Below are positions 16,267 to 25,051 of a DNA stretch of 64,000 nt, in pieces (the first letter of the stretch is position 1; every line of letters starts with the position of its first letter). The stretch covers positions 327,916 through 391,915 of the forward strand of contig JAOPYE010000040.1 of the NCBI GenBank assembly GCA_025964775.1, given 5' to 3'. Under the pieces are notes generated by a model. That model searched no databases, had not been told where the DNA came from, and worked only from the letters and a program-made list of their open reading frames with translations. Source of the DNA: Marmoricola sp. GTDB lineage: Bacteria; Actinomycetota; Actinomycetes; Propionibacteriales; Nocardioidaceae. The position numbers and the translations under genes were made by a program.

Positions 16267-17529
16267 CTAATTTTCCAACTGCGCGCTTTCTTCGGCACGC
16301 GCGAGCAGGAGCTCCTGCTCGCTGGTGTTCCTCGTCAGGGCGGCAGCCTCCCGGAAGGAGGCGGCCGCCTCACGATGCAGCCCGGCGCGGGCCAGCAGGT
16401 CGCCGCGCACGCTCGGCACCAGGTGCGAGCCGGCGAGCGCATCGGGCGGGAGCTCCTCGAGCACGGCCAGTCCGGCGCCCGGATCGAAGGCGCGACCGTG
16501 CGCGACGGCCCGGTTGACCTCGACGACCGGTCCCGGCGCGGCCTGGGCCAGGACGTCGTACAGGGTGGCGATCCGACGCCAGTCGGTCTCCTCGGGTGTG
16601 GCCGCGCGGGCGTGCTGCGACGCGATCGCGGCCTGCAGGTAGTAACGACCGACCGGCTTGCCGCGTACCGCCAGCAGCTCGGCCTTCTCCAGCGCGGCCA
16701 GGCCACGGCGGATCAGCAGCTGGTCCCAGCTGGTGCGGTCCTGGTCCTCGAGCAGCACCGGCTTGCCGTCGGCATCGACGCGGGCGTGGTCACGCGACGC
16801 CTGGAGCTCGAGCAGGGCCTGCAGCCCGTGCGCCTCGGGCTCCTCCGGCACCATGTCGGCCAGCATCCGGGCCAGCCTGATCGCCTCGGTCGTCAGCTCC
16901 GGGCGGAGCCACTCGTCGCCGGCGGTCGCGGTGTAGCCCTCGTTGAAGACCAGGTAGATCACCGCCATCACGTCGTCGAGGCGACGGATGCGGTCCTCGC
17001 CGGTGGGCAGCTCGAACTCGGCCTTCGCCTCGGTCAGGGTCTTCTTGGCCCGCGAGATCCGCTGGCCCATCGTCGACTCGGTGGTCAGGAAGCCGCGGGC
17101 GATCTCGGCGGTGGTCAGGCCACCGACCAGCCGCAAGGTCAGTGCTGCGCGGGACTCGGGGGTGAGCGCCGGATGGCAGGACAGGAAGATCAGCCGCAGG
17201 ACGTCGTCCTCGATGTAGTCCACCTGGGCGTCGAGATCCGGCATGCCGTCCTCCTCCCTCACGTGACCGAGCTCGTCGGTCTTGCGGCGCAGTACGTCGG
17301 CCCGCCGGAAGTGGTCGATCCCGCGCCGCTTGGCGGTGGTCATCAGCCACGCGGCCGGGCTGTTCGGGATGCCGTTCTCGGGCCACTGCTCGAGCGCCGC
17401 CACCAGGGCGTCCTGGGCGAGGTCCTCGGCCAGCCCGACGTCACGTGTCATCCGGGTCAGGGCGGCGATCAGCCGCGCGGACTCGGCGCGCCAGGCTGCG
17501 GTGATCGCCTCGGCGGTGGATTCGGCCAT
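16267..17529 (-). CDS. ECF42-type RNA polymerase sigma factor
   Basis: A 420-residue ECF sigma factor with the long C-terminal extension of the COG4941/ECF42 group. Region 2 is near residues 12-80 (RDVGLAEDLAQDALVAALEQW), region 4 near 115-165 (LTLRLVGGLTTAEIARGFLT), followed by the DUF6596 part (VMAVIYLVFNEGYTA) and a TPR-like tail ending in RAEESAQLEN. ECF42 factors typically sit next to DGPF/YCII proteins and lack an anti-sigma factor, as here: the DGPF gene ends 36 bases upstream. The extension is thought to control activity. The signal is unknown. Confidence 0.92.
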   Translation of the reverse strand: MAESTAEAITAAWRAESARLIAALTRMTRDVGLAEDLAQDALVAALEQWPENGIPNSPAAWLMTTAKRRGIDHFRRADVLRRKTDELGHVREEDGMPDLDAQVDYIEDDVLRLIFLSCHPALTPESRAALTLRLVGGLTTAEIARGFLTTESTMGQRISRAKKTLTEAKAEFELPTGEDRIRRLDDVMAVIYLVFNEGYTATAGDEWLRPELTTEAIRLARMLADMVPEEPEAHGLQALLELQASRDHARVDADGKPVLLEDQDRTSWDQLLIRRGLAALEKAELLAVRGKPVGRYYLQAAIASQHARAATPEETDWRRIATLYDVLAQAAPGPVVEVNRAVAHGRAFDPGAGLAVLEELPPDALAGSHLVPSVRGDLLARAGLHREAAASFREAAALTRNTSEQELLLARAEESAQLEN

Positions 17530-17565
17530 GCGGCCAGCCTAGGGCTGGCCGCACGACGTCGTGGA

Positions 17566-17946
17566 TCAGGCCTCGGCGACCGGCGGCGGACCGTCGGAGA
17601 CCTGGCGCAACGTGCAGACGAGCTCGCAGTCCGGCCAGTGCTTCGTGTGCAGGTCGGCGAACTCCTGCTGCCCCGCGATCGCCTCCTCGAGGGTGTCGTA
17701 CGCGAGGAGGGCCCAACCGCCGACGACCTCCTTGGCTTCGGCGTACGGTCCGTCCACGCGGGTGGTCTCGCCGTGCTTGACGACGAAGTTCACAGCGTCC
17801 TCGGTGCCGAAGAGTCCACCACCGTCGAGGAAGTGGCCTGCCGTGGCCTGCTCGCCGATGTAGGTGTCCATCGCGTCCATCAGGGCCTGCGGTGGCATGC
17901 CCTGCTGGCCTTCGACCATCCTGACGAATCCCATGAAACGCGGCAT
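17566..17946 (-). CDS. DGPF/YCII-domain protein
   Basis: A 126-residue YCII-related protein. The ATG at 17946 (MPRFMGFVRMVEG) is preceded by GAGAGG. The family motif appears as VDGPYAEAKEVVGGW. DGPF proteins form dimeric alpha-beta barrels and often accompany ECF42 sigma factors; whether they act as enzymes or as regulators of the sigma factor is not settled. It is first in an operon with the sigma gene and lies behind a motif shared with the hydrolase promoter. Confidence 0.9.
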   Translation of the reverse strand: MPRFMGFVRMVEGQQGMPPQALMDAMDTYIGEQATAGHFLDGGGLFGTEDAVNFVVKHGETTRVDGPYAEAKEVVGGWALLAYDTLEEAIAGQQEFADLHTKHWPDCELVCTLRQVSDGPPPVAEA

Positions 17947-17987
17947 CTCATTGCCTCTCTCGTAAGTGGGTTGCTCGTGCTCTTGCT

Positions 17988-18021
17988 CGTACGTCGAACA
18001 GGTCATGCAGTTTTCGACATC
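17988..18021 (-). promoter_or_regulatory. Putative ECF promoter before the DGPF-sigma operon
   Basis: On the minus strand: GATGTCGA, 17 bases, CGACGTACG, ending about 41 bases before the DGPF start. It is identical in both boxes and in spacing to 16227-16260, which implies autoregulation by the ECF42 factor. Confidence 0.75.
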
Positions 18022-18036
18022 GTGTGCGGAAAACGT

Positions 18037-18711
18037 TCAGACTTGGTACAGGTACCGGCTCGTCGGGACCAGGTCGAGCCCCTTGTCGGCCCCGAACCGG
18101 GCGACGCTGGTCATCAGCCTGGTGATCCTCCGGTTCAGCTCGCCATCGTCCCCGCCACTGCCGTAGAAGGCATGCATGTCGGTCATCCCGGCCATCAGGA
18201 ACAGCTCCTCGACGATGGCCGAGATCTCGGGGGCACCGGGGGTCAGGGGCTCCTCGACGATGTTCTGGATGTAGCCGAAGGTGGCTTGGGTCTCCGAGGC
18301 GATCGGGGTGTGCCCGCCGATCCAGATCTCCAGGTACTCCTCCTTGCTCATGCCGTCGGGTCGCCGCAGGACCGCGATGTTCGCCAGGGCGTCGACGCGC
18401 TCGCCGGCAGCCACCACGGGCGGCTCGACCGGTCGTCGCTCGGTGACCCGCCAGACGTGGGTGCCCTCGCCGAGGCCGGCCAGGACTGCGAGGGTCTGCT
18501 CCACCTCGGTCGTCCAGACCGTCACGAACGCGGTGATCGCCCGCCCGTTGCCGTCGCCGGGCCCGAAGCGCATCGCGGGTGCCACGTCGGCGTCGTCGAC
18601 GTTGACCTGCAGCCCGGTCACCCCGGCCTCGGCGAGCCGTCCGCGAAGGGCCGGGTCATGCAGCGCCGGACCGATGTCGGGTGCGGTGAGGATTGCGATG
18701 AGCTTGGTCAC
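18037..18711 (-). CDS. EthD-domain protein
   Basis: A 224-residue protein with a GTG start. The sequence falls into two halves, each like a small alpha-beta barrel: residues 1-100 (AFVTVWTTEVEQTLAVLA) and 105-224 (LRRPDGMSKEEYLEIWIGGHTPIA). The second half has the EthD-type motif of a helix ending in W, then H and P. EthD proteins accompany or carry out ether and polyketide-type oxidative chemistry, but many have no known reaction. It is divergent from the DUF4242 gene across 53 bases. No clear operon partner suggests a substrate. Confidence 0.7.
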   Translation of the reverse strand: MTKLIAILTAPDIGPALHDPALRGRLAEAGVTGLQVNVDDADVAPAMRFGPGDGNGRAITAFVTVWTTEVEQTLAVLAGLGEGTHVWRVTERRPVEPPVVAAGERVDALANIAVLRRPDGMSKEEYLEIWIGGHTPIASETQATFGYIQNIVEEPLTPGAPEISAIVEELFLMAGMTDMHAFYGSGGDDGELNRRITRLMTSVARFGADKGLDLVPTSRYLYQV

Positions 18712-18764
18712 CCGGGCAGGCTAACGTCAGGAGATCTCGGTCCGCCCCATCGAGGAGGCACCAC

Positions 18765-19043
18765 ATGCCCAGATATCTCGTCGAGCGCACCTTCCCCGAA
18801 GGGTTGGCCATCCCGTCCACCGAGGACGGCGCGATGCTCTGCGGCACGGTCGTCGGCAACAACGCTGCTCAGGGCGTGACCTGGATCCATTCCTACGTCA
18901 CGCCGGACAACGGCAAGACGTACTGCATCTACGACGCCCCCTCGCCCGAGGCGATCCACGCGGTGGCCGTGGTCAACGGCCTGCCGGTGGACTCGATCAC
19001 CGAGGTGCGGGTGCTCGACCCGTACTTCTACGCGCACGCCTGA
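18765..19043 (+). CDS. DUF4242 (SCO4226-type nickel-binding) protein
   Basis: A 92-residue protein with a strong ribosome site (GAGGAGGCACCAC). The pattern PRYLVERTFPEG, VTWIHSYVTPDNGKTYCIYDAPSPEAI is that of DUF4242; the Streptomyces homologue SCO4226 binds nickel as a ferredoxin-like dimer. The residues I would expect to bind metal are present (H, D and E in the central strands). Its cellular role is not established. A palindromic repeat separates it from the convergent DUF2237 gene. Confidence 0.8.
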   Translation: MPRYLVERTFPEGLAIPSTEDGAMLCGTVVGNNAAQGVTWIHSYVTPDNGKTYCIYDAPSPEAIHAVAVVNGLPVDSITEVRVLDPYFYAHA

Positions 19044-19050
19044 GACCGTC

Positions 19051-19088
19051 GGTGGTTGAGGAGGTTGCGCAGCAACCGTCTCGAAACC
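19051..19088 (+). repeat. Long palindromic repeat, GGTTGC/GCAACC stem, intergenic
   Basis: A complete 38-base copy lying exactly between the stop of the DUF4242 gene (19043) and the stop of the convergent DUF2237 gene (19089). It can fold as a hairpin in RNA from either strand and so may act as a two-way terminator. Confidence 0.92.
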
Positions 19089-19478
19089 TCAGCCCAGTGC
19101 GCCCGGATCGTCGGGTACGTCGACGGAGTGCTCGACGAGCTGGTCCAGCCTGACCAGCTCCAGCGCGCGTTCGCTGGTCGCACCGAGCACCACGGGCGCG
19201 GCCACGCCGTCCTCGTAGGCCTGCAACCAGCGCGCGGTCACGACGCACCAGCGATCGCCGGGAACCAGCCCGGCGAAGTCCCACTCAGGCCGGGGAGTCG
19301 AGAGGTCGTTGCCGACCGCCCGCTGGTGCTCGAGGAATTCGCTGGTCATCACGGCGCAGACGGCGTGCAGCCCGAGGTCCTGGGGCCCGCACGTACAGGT
19401 GCCGTCCCGGTGGAATCCCGTGACCGGATCAGTGCCGCAGGACTGCAGCTCGGTGCCCAGCACGTTCCGTTCGTTCAT
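19089..19478 (-). CDS. DUF2237 family protein
   Basis: A 129-residue protein starting MNERNVLGTELQSCGTDP. The run of CGTDPVTGFHRDGTC, CTCG, GLHAVCAVMTSEFLE, GNDLSTPRPEWDFAGL and PGDRWCVVTARW is the DUF2237 signature with its conserved cysteines. Biochemical function is unknown across the family. The frame continues to 19547, but family alignment from memory favours the ATG at 19478. It ends one base after the palindromic repeat. Confidence 0.85.
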   Translation of the reverse strand: MNERNVLGTELQSCGTDPVTGFHRDGTCTCGPQDLGLHAVCAVMTSEFLEHQRAVGNDLSTPRPEWDFAGLVPGDRWCVVTARWLQAYEDGVAAPVVLGATSERALELVRLDQLVEHSVDVPDDPGALG

Positions 19479-19567
19479 CTTCTGAGCGTGCCAGAGTTTG
19501 CACAGCGTTCTGGTGTCGTTGACCACTTCGCACCGCGCGGCCACCACGTCAGGCGCACAATGGTGGC

Positions 19568-20710
19568 GTGAGCCGATACCGAATCCCCGTTCTCGCTGCT
19601 GCCGTGGGCGCTTCTGCTGCCCTCGTCTCCCCGTTGACGAACGCCACGCGTGGCCTGCGCCGCTCGATGGGGGCGAACCCGTCGGCCCTAGACAATTCGA
19701 AGATCAGTGATTCCCCGCAGTGGCGCGACGGATCCTTCCAGAACCGACTCCCCTCCGAGATCGTCGACACCGGCAACCAGGGCTCGATGGCCCTGGACTT
19801 CGCGAAGAAGGGCGACATCGGTCGCCCCGCGCTCCCGGTCCCCCTGGTCATCCCGGACCTCCCGGCCGAGGCCTCCGACTTCGCCGCCACCTGGCTGGGG
19901 CACGCCACCGTGCTGCTCGAGGTCGCCGGCCGCTGGGTGCTGACCGACCCGGTCTGGAGCGACCGGGTCTCCCCGTCGCCCACGGTGGGTCCCAAGCGCA
20001 GCCACCCGGTCCCGATCGACCTGGCTGACCTGCCCCGTCTGGACGCGGTCCTGATCTCGCACGACCACTACGACCACCTCGACATGGCCACGATCGACTG
20101 GCTGACCGAGAACCAGACGATGCCGATCGTCGTGCCGCTGGGCATCGGCTCGCACCTGCGCAGCTGGGGCGTCGCTGAGGACCGCATCGTGGAGCTGGAC
20201 TGGGACCAGTCGGTCGACTTCGGCGACCTCACGCTGACCTGCACCGAGGCCCGGCACTTCTCGGGCCGCGGCTTCACCCGCAACAAGACCCTGTGGTCCT
20301 CGTGGGTGGTCGCTGCCGGCCGTGGCGCCGAGCGTCGTCGGGTGTTCTTCGGTGGCGACACCGGCTACACCCCCGCGTTCGTCGGTCTCGGTGAGAAGTA
20401 CGGCCCGTTCGACCTGACCGTGCTCCCGATCGGCGCGTACGACAACCGCTGGTCCGACATCCACATGAACCCGGCCGAGGCCGTGCAGACGCACCTCGAC
20501 GTCAACGGCGCGCTGTTCCTGCCGATCCACTGGGCCACCTTCGACCTCGCGTTCCACACGTGGTCCGGGCCGGTCGAGTGGCTGGTCGAGGAGGCCGAGG
20601 AGCGTGGCATCGACGTCGCGCTGCCCCGTCCGGGCGAGCGGTTCACCGCTGCCGACGTACCGACGGCCGTGTGGTGGCGCGAGTCGGCCCGGGCGAATCG
20701 GGCAAGTTGA
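19568..20710 (+). CDS. Metallo-beta-lactamase-fold hydrolase (NAPE-PLD/RomA-like)
   Basis: A 380-residue protein with a GTG start. The metal site is clear: SHDHYDHLD (H165, H167, D169, H170), later ARHFSGRG, and FGGDTGY with a metal-bridging Asp. This arrangement and the WLGHATVLLEVAGRWVLTDPVW lead-in are those of NAPE-phospholipase-D-like and RomA-like hydrolases. The N-terminal hydrophobic stretch (PVLAAAVGASAALVSPL) may anchor it to the membrane. Likely substrates are phosphodiester lipids, but this is inference from the family. Confidence 0.85.
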   Translation: MSRYRIPVLAAAVGASAALVSPLTNATRGLRRSMGANPSALDNSKISDSPQWRDGSFQNRLPSEIVDTGNQGSMALDFAKKGDIGRPALPVPLVIPDLPAEASDFAATWLGHATVLLEVAGRWVLTDPVWSDRVSPSPTVGPKRSHPVPIDLADLPRLDAVLISHDHYDHLDMATIDWLTENQTMPIVVPLGIGSHLRSWGVAEDRIVELDWDQSVDFGDLTLTCTEARHFSGRGFTRNKTLWSSWVVAAGRGAERRRVFFGGDTGYTPAFVGLGEKYGPFDLTVLPIGAYDNRWSDIHMNPAEAVQTHLDVNGALFLPIHWATFDLAFHTWSGPVEWLVEEAEERGIDVALPRPGERFTAADVPTAVWWRESARANRAS

Positions 20711-20746
20711 GCCGCTGAGACCTGTGGGCGGGTCTACATTGCCCGC

Positions 20747-21271
20747 ATGACAGATCAGACACCGCCGCCTCCGTCCGCCCCGGATCCGTACGCCGCCGCG
20801 TCACCGCCTCCGCCGCCGGCGTACGCGGCACCGCCTGCGTACGTGCCGCCGCCTGCCCCCGCCTACGGAGCTCCGGCACCCGTGGGTCCGGGCCCGACAG
20901 GCAAGGTCCGCAGCACCGGCCTGTGCATCCTGCTGGCGATCGTGACCCTAGGGATCTACACCTGGGTCTGGTACTTCAAGGTGCACAGCGAGATGAAGCG
21001 CCACACCGGATCAGGTATCGGCGGCGGGGTCGCCCTGTTGTTCCTGGTGGGAGGTCTCATCATCGGCATCACCGGCTTGGTGCTTCCGTTCCTGACCTCG
21101 GGCGAGGTCGGAAGCATGCAGGAGCGGGCCGGTCGTCAGAAGACGGTCTCTGGTGTGACGGGCCTCTGGTACTTCCCGGGGATCTTCATCATCATCGGCC
21201 CGATCATCTGGTTCGTGAAGACCAACGGTGCGCTCAACGAGTACTGGCGCTCGCAGGGCGCCACTGCCTGA
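20747..21271 (+). CDS. Pro-rich membrane protein (DUF4234-like)
   Basis: A 174-residue protein. The first 55 residues are Pro/Ala/Tyr-rich (PPPPPAYAAPPAYVPPP). After that come three hydrophobic segments: GLCILLAIVTLGIYTWVWYF, a Gly/Val/Leu stretch near residue 95, and a last one near 140. The LGIYTWVWYFKVHSEM motif is typical of DUF4234 membrane proteins of actinobacteria. Function is unknown. A strong hairpin follows the gene. Confidence 0.8.
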   Translation: MTDQTPPPPSAPDPYAAASPPPPPAYAAPPAYVPPPAPAYGAPAPVGPGPTGKVRSTGLCILLAIVTLGIYTWVWYFKVHSEMKRHTGSGIGGGVALLFLVGGLIIGITGLVLPFLTSGEVGSMQERAGRQKTVSGVTGLWYFPGIFIIIGPIIWFVKTNGALNEYWRSQGATA

Positions 21272-21286
21272 TCGCCTGATCCTCAG

Positions 21287-21323
21287 CGACGGCCACCGAC
21301 CGATCTGCGGTCGGTGGCCGTCG
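21287..21323. terminator. Perfect 16-base hairpin between DUF4234 and pcrA
   Basis: CGACGGCCACCGACCG and its exact complement flank a 5-base loop (ATCTG). It lies 15 bases after the DUF4234 stop and 27 before pcrA, and serves as a terminator. Confidence 0.8.
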
Positions 21324-21349
21324 GTGCCTGGCCGTAGGGTTACCCGGAC

Positions 21350-23812
21350 ATGAGCATGCAGTTCCCGATCCCCGGTCTCCCGTCCGTCGAGGCCGCCGAG
21401 CCCGCGAAGAAGGGCCGTCGTCCGAGCCGGGACGAGCTGCTGTCCGGGCTCAACGAGCCGCAGCGCGCCGCGGTCGTGCACGAGGGTGCGCCGCTGCTCG
21501 TCGTCGCGGGTGCCGGCTCCGGCAAGACCCGGGTGCTGACCCGGCGGATCGCCTGGCTGATCTCCGAGCGCAACGCCCACCCCGGGTCGGTGCTGGCGAT
21601 CACCTTCACCAACAAGGCTGCGGCCGAGATGCGCGAGCGGGTCGAGGAGCTGGTCGGCGGCCGGGCGCGGATCATGTGGGTCAGCACGTTCCACTCGGCA
21701 TGCGTGCGGATCCTGCGCAAGGAGATCACTCAGTTCAACAAGATGGGGATCGGCTTCAAGTCGAACTTCACGATCTACGACGCCGCGGACTCCAAGCGGC
21801 TGATGACCCTGGTCTGCCGCGACCTGGACCTGGACGTCAAGCGGTACCAGCCGCGCGCGATCCTGAACTGGATCTCGAACGCCAAGAACGAGCTCCAGGA
21901 CGCCGAGGACGCCACGAAGGACGCACGCAACGGCCAGGAGGAGACCTACGCCGAGGCGTACCGGATCTACCAGGAGCGGCTGCGGCAGGCCAACGCGCTC
22001 GACTTCGACGACCTGCTGATGATGACCGTGCACCTCTTCCGGGCCTTCCCCGACGTGCGGGAGAACTGGCGCCGACGTTTCCGGCACGTGCTCGTCGACG
22101 AGTACCAGGACACCAACCACGCCCAGTACGCCCTGATCCACGAGCTCTGCGGCAACAGCATGGAGGAGGCTGAAGGCGTCCCGGGGGCCGAGTTGATGGT
22201 GGTCGGTGACGCGGACCAGTCGATCTACGCGTTCCGCGGCGCCAACATCCGCAACATCATGGACTTCGAGGAGGACTTCCCGAACGCCGAGACGATCCTG
22301 CTGGAGCAGAACTACCGCTCGACCCAGACGATCCTCACGGCCGCGAACTCGGTGATCGGCCACAACGAGGGACGAAAGCCGAAGAAGCTGTGGAGCGACG
22401 CCGGTGACGGCGCCAAGATCATCGGGTACGTCGGCGACGACGAGCGCGACGAGGCGCGGTTCGTCGCCGAGGAGATCGACAAGCTCTCCGACTCCGGCCT
22501 CGCCCGCGCCGGTGACGTGGCGGTGTTCTACCGGACCAACGCGCAGTCGCGGGTCTTCGAGGAAGTCTTCATCCGGGTCGGGATGCCCTACAAGGTCGTC
22601 GGGGGAGTGCGCTTCTACGAGCGCCGTGAGGTTCGCGATGCGCTTGCCTACCTGCGCACCCTGGCCAACCCGTCGGACATGGTCTCGCTGCGCCGGATCC
22701 TGAACACCCCCAAGCGCGGGATCGGCGACCGCGCTGAGGCCTGCGTCGACGCGTTCGCGACCCGGGAACGGATCACGTTCTGGGAAGCGCTGCGCCGGGC
22801 CGCCGAGGCGCCGGGCATCGCCAGTCGGTCGCTGAACGCGATCAACGCGTTCGTCGAGATCATCGAGCAGCTCCAGTCGATGGTCGAGGCCGGCGAGCGC
22901 ATCGACGTGATCCTGGAAGCGACCCTGACCCGCAGCGGCTACCTCAAGGAGCTGGAGGAGTCCGACGACCCGCAGGACGAGACCCGCGTGGAGAACCTCG
23001 CCGAGCTCGTGGCGGTCGCGCGCGAGTTCGCGGACGACCCGTTGCTCGGCCCGAGCGCGGACCCGGCCGACGCTCTGTCTGATCAAGGGCAGGTCGACGC
23101 CCCGGCTCCCGGCCTGACCGACTTCCTCGAGCGGGTCGCGCTGGTCGCCGACTCCGACCAGATCCCCGACGCCCCTGACGGCGAAGACTCTCCAGGTGTC
23201 GTCACGATGATGACGCTGCACACCGCCAAGGGGCTGGAGTTCCCGGTTGTCTTCCTCACCGGCCTCGAGGACGGCGTCTTCCCGCACCTGCGCTCGCTGG
23301 GCGACAAGCCCGAGCTCGAGGAGGAGCGCCGGCTGGCGTACGTCGGGGTGACCCGTGCCCGCGAACGCCTCTACGTCTCACGTGCCGTCGTCCGCTCGGC
23401 GTGGGGAGCACCGGCGCACAACCCGGCGTCGCGTTTCCTCGACGAGCTCCCGGTCGACCTGATCGACTGGAAGCGCACCGCGGCCGAGCAGACCAGCTGG
23501 GTGCGTCAGGACTATGGGTCGTCCGGATCAGGCGCCCGCGTCGGGACCGACAGCCTCACCGGCCGCGGGCGTCAGCAGATGGCCTCGCGGTTCTCCAGCG
23601 CGACGGCGAGCGCGGACGCGTCGAAGAAGGCGATGGCCGGACGCGACGTACCGAACCTGGACCCGGGCGACCGGGTCCAGCACGACACCTTCGGCCTGGG
23701 CACGGTGATCAGCGTCGAGGGAGCCGCCGACAAGGCCGTGGCGAGCATCGACTTCGGCAGTGAGGGCGTCAAGCGGCTGCTGCTGCGCTACGCGCCGGTG
23801 GAGAAGCTCTGA
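21350..23812 (+). CDS. pcrA: ATP-dependent DNA helicase PcrA/UvrD
   Basis: An 820-residue superfamily 1A helicase that unwinds DNA 3' to 5' in repair and at replication-transcription conflicts. The Walker A box is AGAGSGKT (residues 53-60), preceded by the Q-motif LNEPQRAAV. FTNKAAAEM is motif Ia, VDEYQDT is motif II, GDADQSIYAFRGA is motif III, NYRST motif IV, and HTAKGLEFPVVFLTG with YVGVTRAR motifs V-VI. The C-terminal 60 residues after GDRVQHDTFGLGTV form the Tudor-like PcrA tail that contacts RNA polymerase. Length is as expected. Confidence 0.97.
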   Translation: MSMQFPIPGLPSVEAAEPAKKGRRPSRDELLSGLNEPQRAAVVHEGAPLLVVAGAGSGKTRVLTRRIAWLISERNAHPGSVLAITFTNKAAAEMRERVEELVGGRARIMWVSTFHSACVRILRKEITQFNKMGIGFKSNFTIYDAADSKRLMTLVCRDLDLDVKRYQPRAILNWISNAKNELQDAEDATKDARNGQEETYAEAYRIYQERLRQANALDFDDLLMMTVHLFRAFPDVRENWRRRFRHVLVDEYQDTNHAQYALIHELCGNSMEEAEGVPGAELMVVGDADQSIYAFRGANIRNIMDFEEDFPNAETILLEQNYRSTQTILTAANSVIGHNEGRKPKKLWSDAGDGAKIIGYVGDDERDEARFVAEEIDKLSDSGLARAGDVAVFYRTNAQSRVFEEVFIRVGMPYKVVGGVRFYERREVRDALAYLRTLANPSDMVSLRRILNTPKRGIGDRAEACVDAFATRERITFWEALRRAAEAPGIASRSLNAINAFVEIIEQLQSMVEAGERIDVILEATLTRSGYLKELEESDDPQDETRVENLAELVAVAREFADDPLLGPSADPADALSDQGQVDAPAPGLTDFLERVALVADSDQIPDAPDGEDSPGVVTMMTLHTAKGLEFPVVFLTGLEDGVFPHLRSLGDKPELEEERRLAYVGVTRARERLYVSRAVVRSAWGAPAHNPASRFLDELPVDLIDWKRTAAEQTSWVRQDYGSSGSGARVGTDSLTGRGRQQMASRFSSATASADASKKAMAGRDVPNLDPGDRVQHDTFGLGTVISVEGAADKAVASIDFGSEGVKRLLLRYAPVEKL

Positions 23813-23824
23813 AGGTCCGCGGGG

Positions 23825-23985
23825 GTGACCCGACAGGCGCCGCCGCCGTCCAGACCCCCTTGCGCCATCGGCTTACCGCGTCGCTGCGACTTCGGTGCGG
23901 TGCCCGACCTGGTCTCGCAGCGCCGCGCTGCGCTTGATGCTGGCCGCAGCGGCGGCCTGCCCGTCGGCGGCGCCTGACGGGTCAC
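23825..23985. repeat. Large inverted-repeat element between convergent pcrA and M23 genes
   Basis: Arms at 23825-23845 and 23965-23985 are 21 bases each and complementary except for one position (core CAGGCGCCGCCG / CGGCGGCGCCTG). The 119 bases between hold smaller hairpins, such as GCAGCG-CCG-CGCTGC. It fills almost the whole 193-base gap and could be a two-way terminator or a remnant mobile unit. No convincing protein is encoded. Confidence 0.7.
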
Positions 23986-24005
23986 GGGAGCCCGTCGCGG
24001 ACGAG

Positions 24006-24863
24006 TTACGGCGTGACGCCGTGGAGGAGGAACTCCGGGTACGGGTCCACCGGGGCGCCGCCACCGGGGCGGACCTCGATGTGCACGTGCGGGCCGGTCG
24101 TGTTGCCGGTGCTGCCGATCCGGCCGATCTGCGCGCTCTGGATGACGTGCTGTCCGACGGTGACGTCGATCTCGGACTGGTGGGCGTACCAGATCTGGGT
24201 GCCGTCAGGGAGCGTCTCGACGGTCTTGTTGCCGTACGAGCCGTCGTACCCGGTGAAGGTGATCACGCCGTCAGCGATGGCGAAGATCGGCGTACCCGTC
24301 GGGGCTGCGAAGTCCAGTCCGGTGTGCAGGTGCGACCACAGGCCGCTGGACTGACCGAAGCGGGCCGTCAGCACGTAGCCGACCGTCGGCAGCACCCAGA
24401 GGTTCTTCGCGATCTCGTCGGCACGCTTCTGGGCATCGGCGGCGAGCGACTGCAAGGTGGAGTTCCGCTCGGCCGACTGCTCGTCGACAGTGGCCTGGAG
24501 GCTCCTGGCGGTCGCGACCTTGAGTGCCTGGCGCTCGGAGTCGCGGCTGATCGCCAGCGAGCGGGCGTCGTTGCCGGTGAAGGTGAAGGCGTCGGTACCG
24601 CTGAAATTGTCCGACCCTGCCGAGAGCTGCAGGCCGGTGCCGTTGAGGTTGCCCGGACCCATCCCGATCGCTCCGCCGGCGGCGGCGATGATCGCGACCG
24701 CACCGATGAGGCTCGGGACCGCGGGGATCTTGCGGAAGACGTTGGTCTGGGTCTTGTGGCGGGTCGCCTTCCGGCGTCCGCCGGCGGAGCGGGTGCCGCC
24801 GACCGGGGTCGCGTCACCTGCAGCCCGGTGTGGACTGCGGTGTTCTGCCCGGTGGTTGCCCAA
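24006..24863 (-). CDS. M23-family metallopeptidase
   Basis: A 285-residue peptidoglycan endopeptidase. I place the start at the TTG at 24863 (MGNHRAEHRS), 5 bases after AAGGA; an ATG at 24905 would add 14 residues without a ribosome site. A basic stretch, then one membrane or signal helix (VPSLIGAVAIIAAAGGAIGMG), a coiled linker (ERQALKVATARSLQ) and the LytM domain follow. Zn ligands are in HLHTGLDFAAP and GPHVHIEV. It probably cuts cross-linked peptides at the outer face. The position between pcrA and sucC is conserved in actinobacteria. Confidence 0.88.
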   Translation of the reverse strand: MGNHRAEHRSPHRAAGDATPVGGTRSAGGRRKATRHKTQTNVFRKIPAVPSLIGAVAIIAAAGGAIGMGPGNLNGTGLQLSAGSDNFSGTDAFTFTGNDARSLAISRDSERQALKVATARSLQATVDEQSAERNSTLQSLAADAQKRADEIAKNLWVLPTVGYVLTARFGQSSGLWSHLHTGLDFAAPTGTPIFAIADGVITFTGYDGSYGNKTVETLPDGTQIWYAHQSEIDVTVGQHVIQSAQIGRIGSTGNTTGPHVHIEVRPGGGAPVDPYPEFLLHGVTP

Positions 24864-25051
24864 AGCTGTCCTTACGTCGTGCCCAGAACCGTTCCCCCGG
24901 AACATGCCCTGTGGTGTGAGTCGTGCGTATTGACCGCCAAACCATAACGGAACGATCACGGCCGGGTGAAATCCGGAACTAGACCATTCTTCGAGACACA
25001 ACGAGACACCGTGCCGATTGGTCACCCTAGCGGTCGGGATAGCCTCGGACC

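Noticed and set aside
21011..23287. Long open frame antisense to pcrA
   Set aside because: High-GC DNA gives long antisense frames; its product is a low-complexity Arg/Val/Asp/Gly string with no domain, and it lies opposite a certain helicase gene.
24864..25051. Possible c-di-AMP (ydaO) riboswitch before the M23 peptidase
   Set aside because: Such elements precede cell-wall hydrolases in actinobacteria, but I could not find the conserved core in this gap; only a CCGG hairpin is visible.
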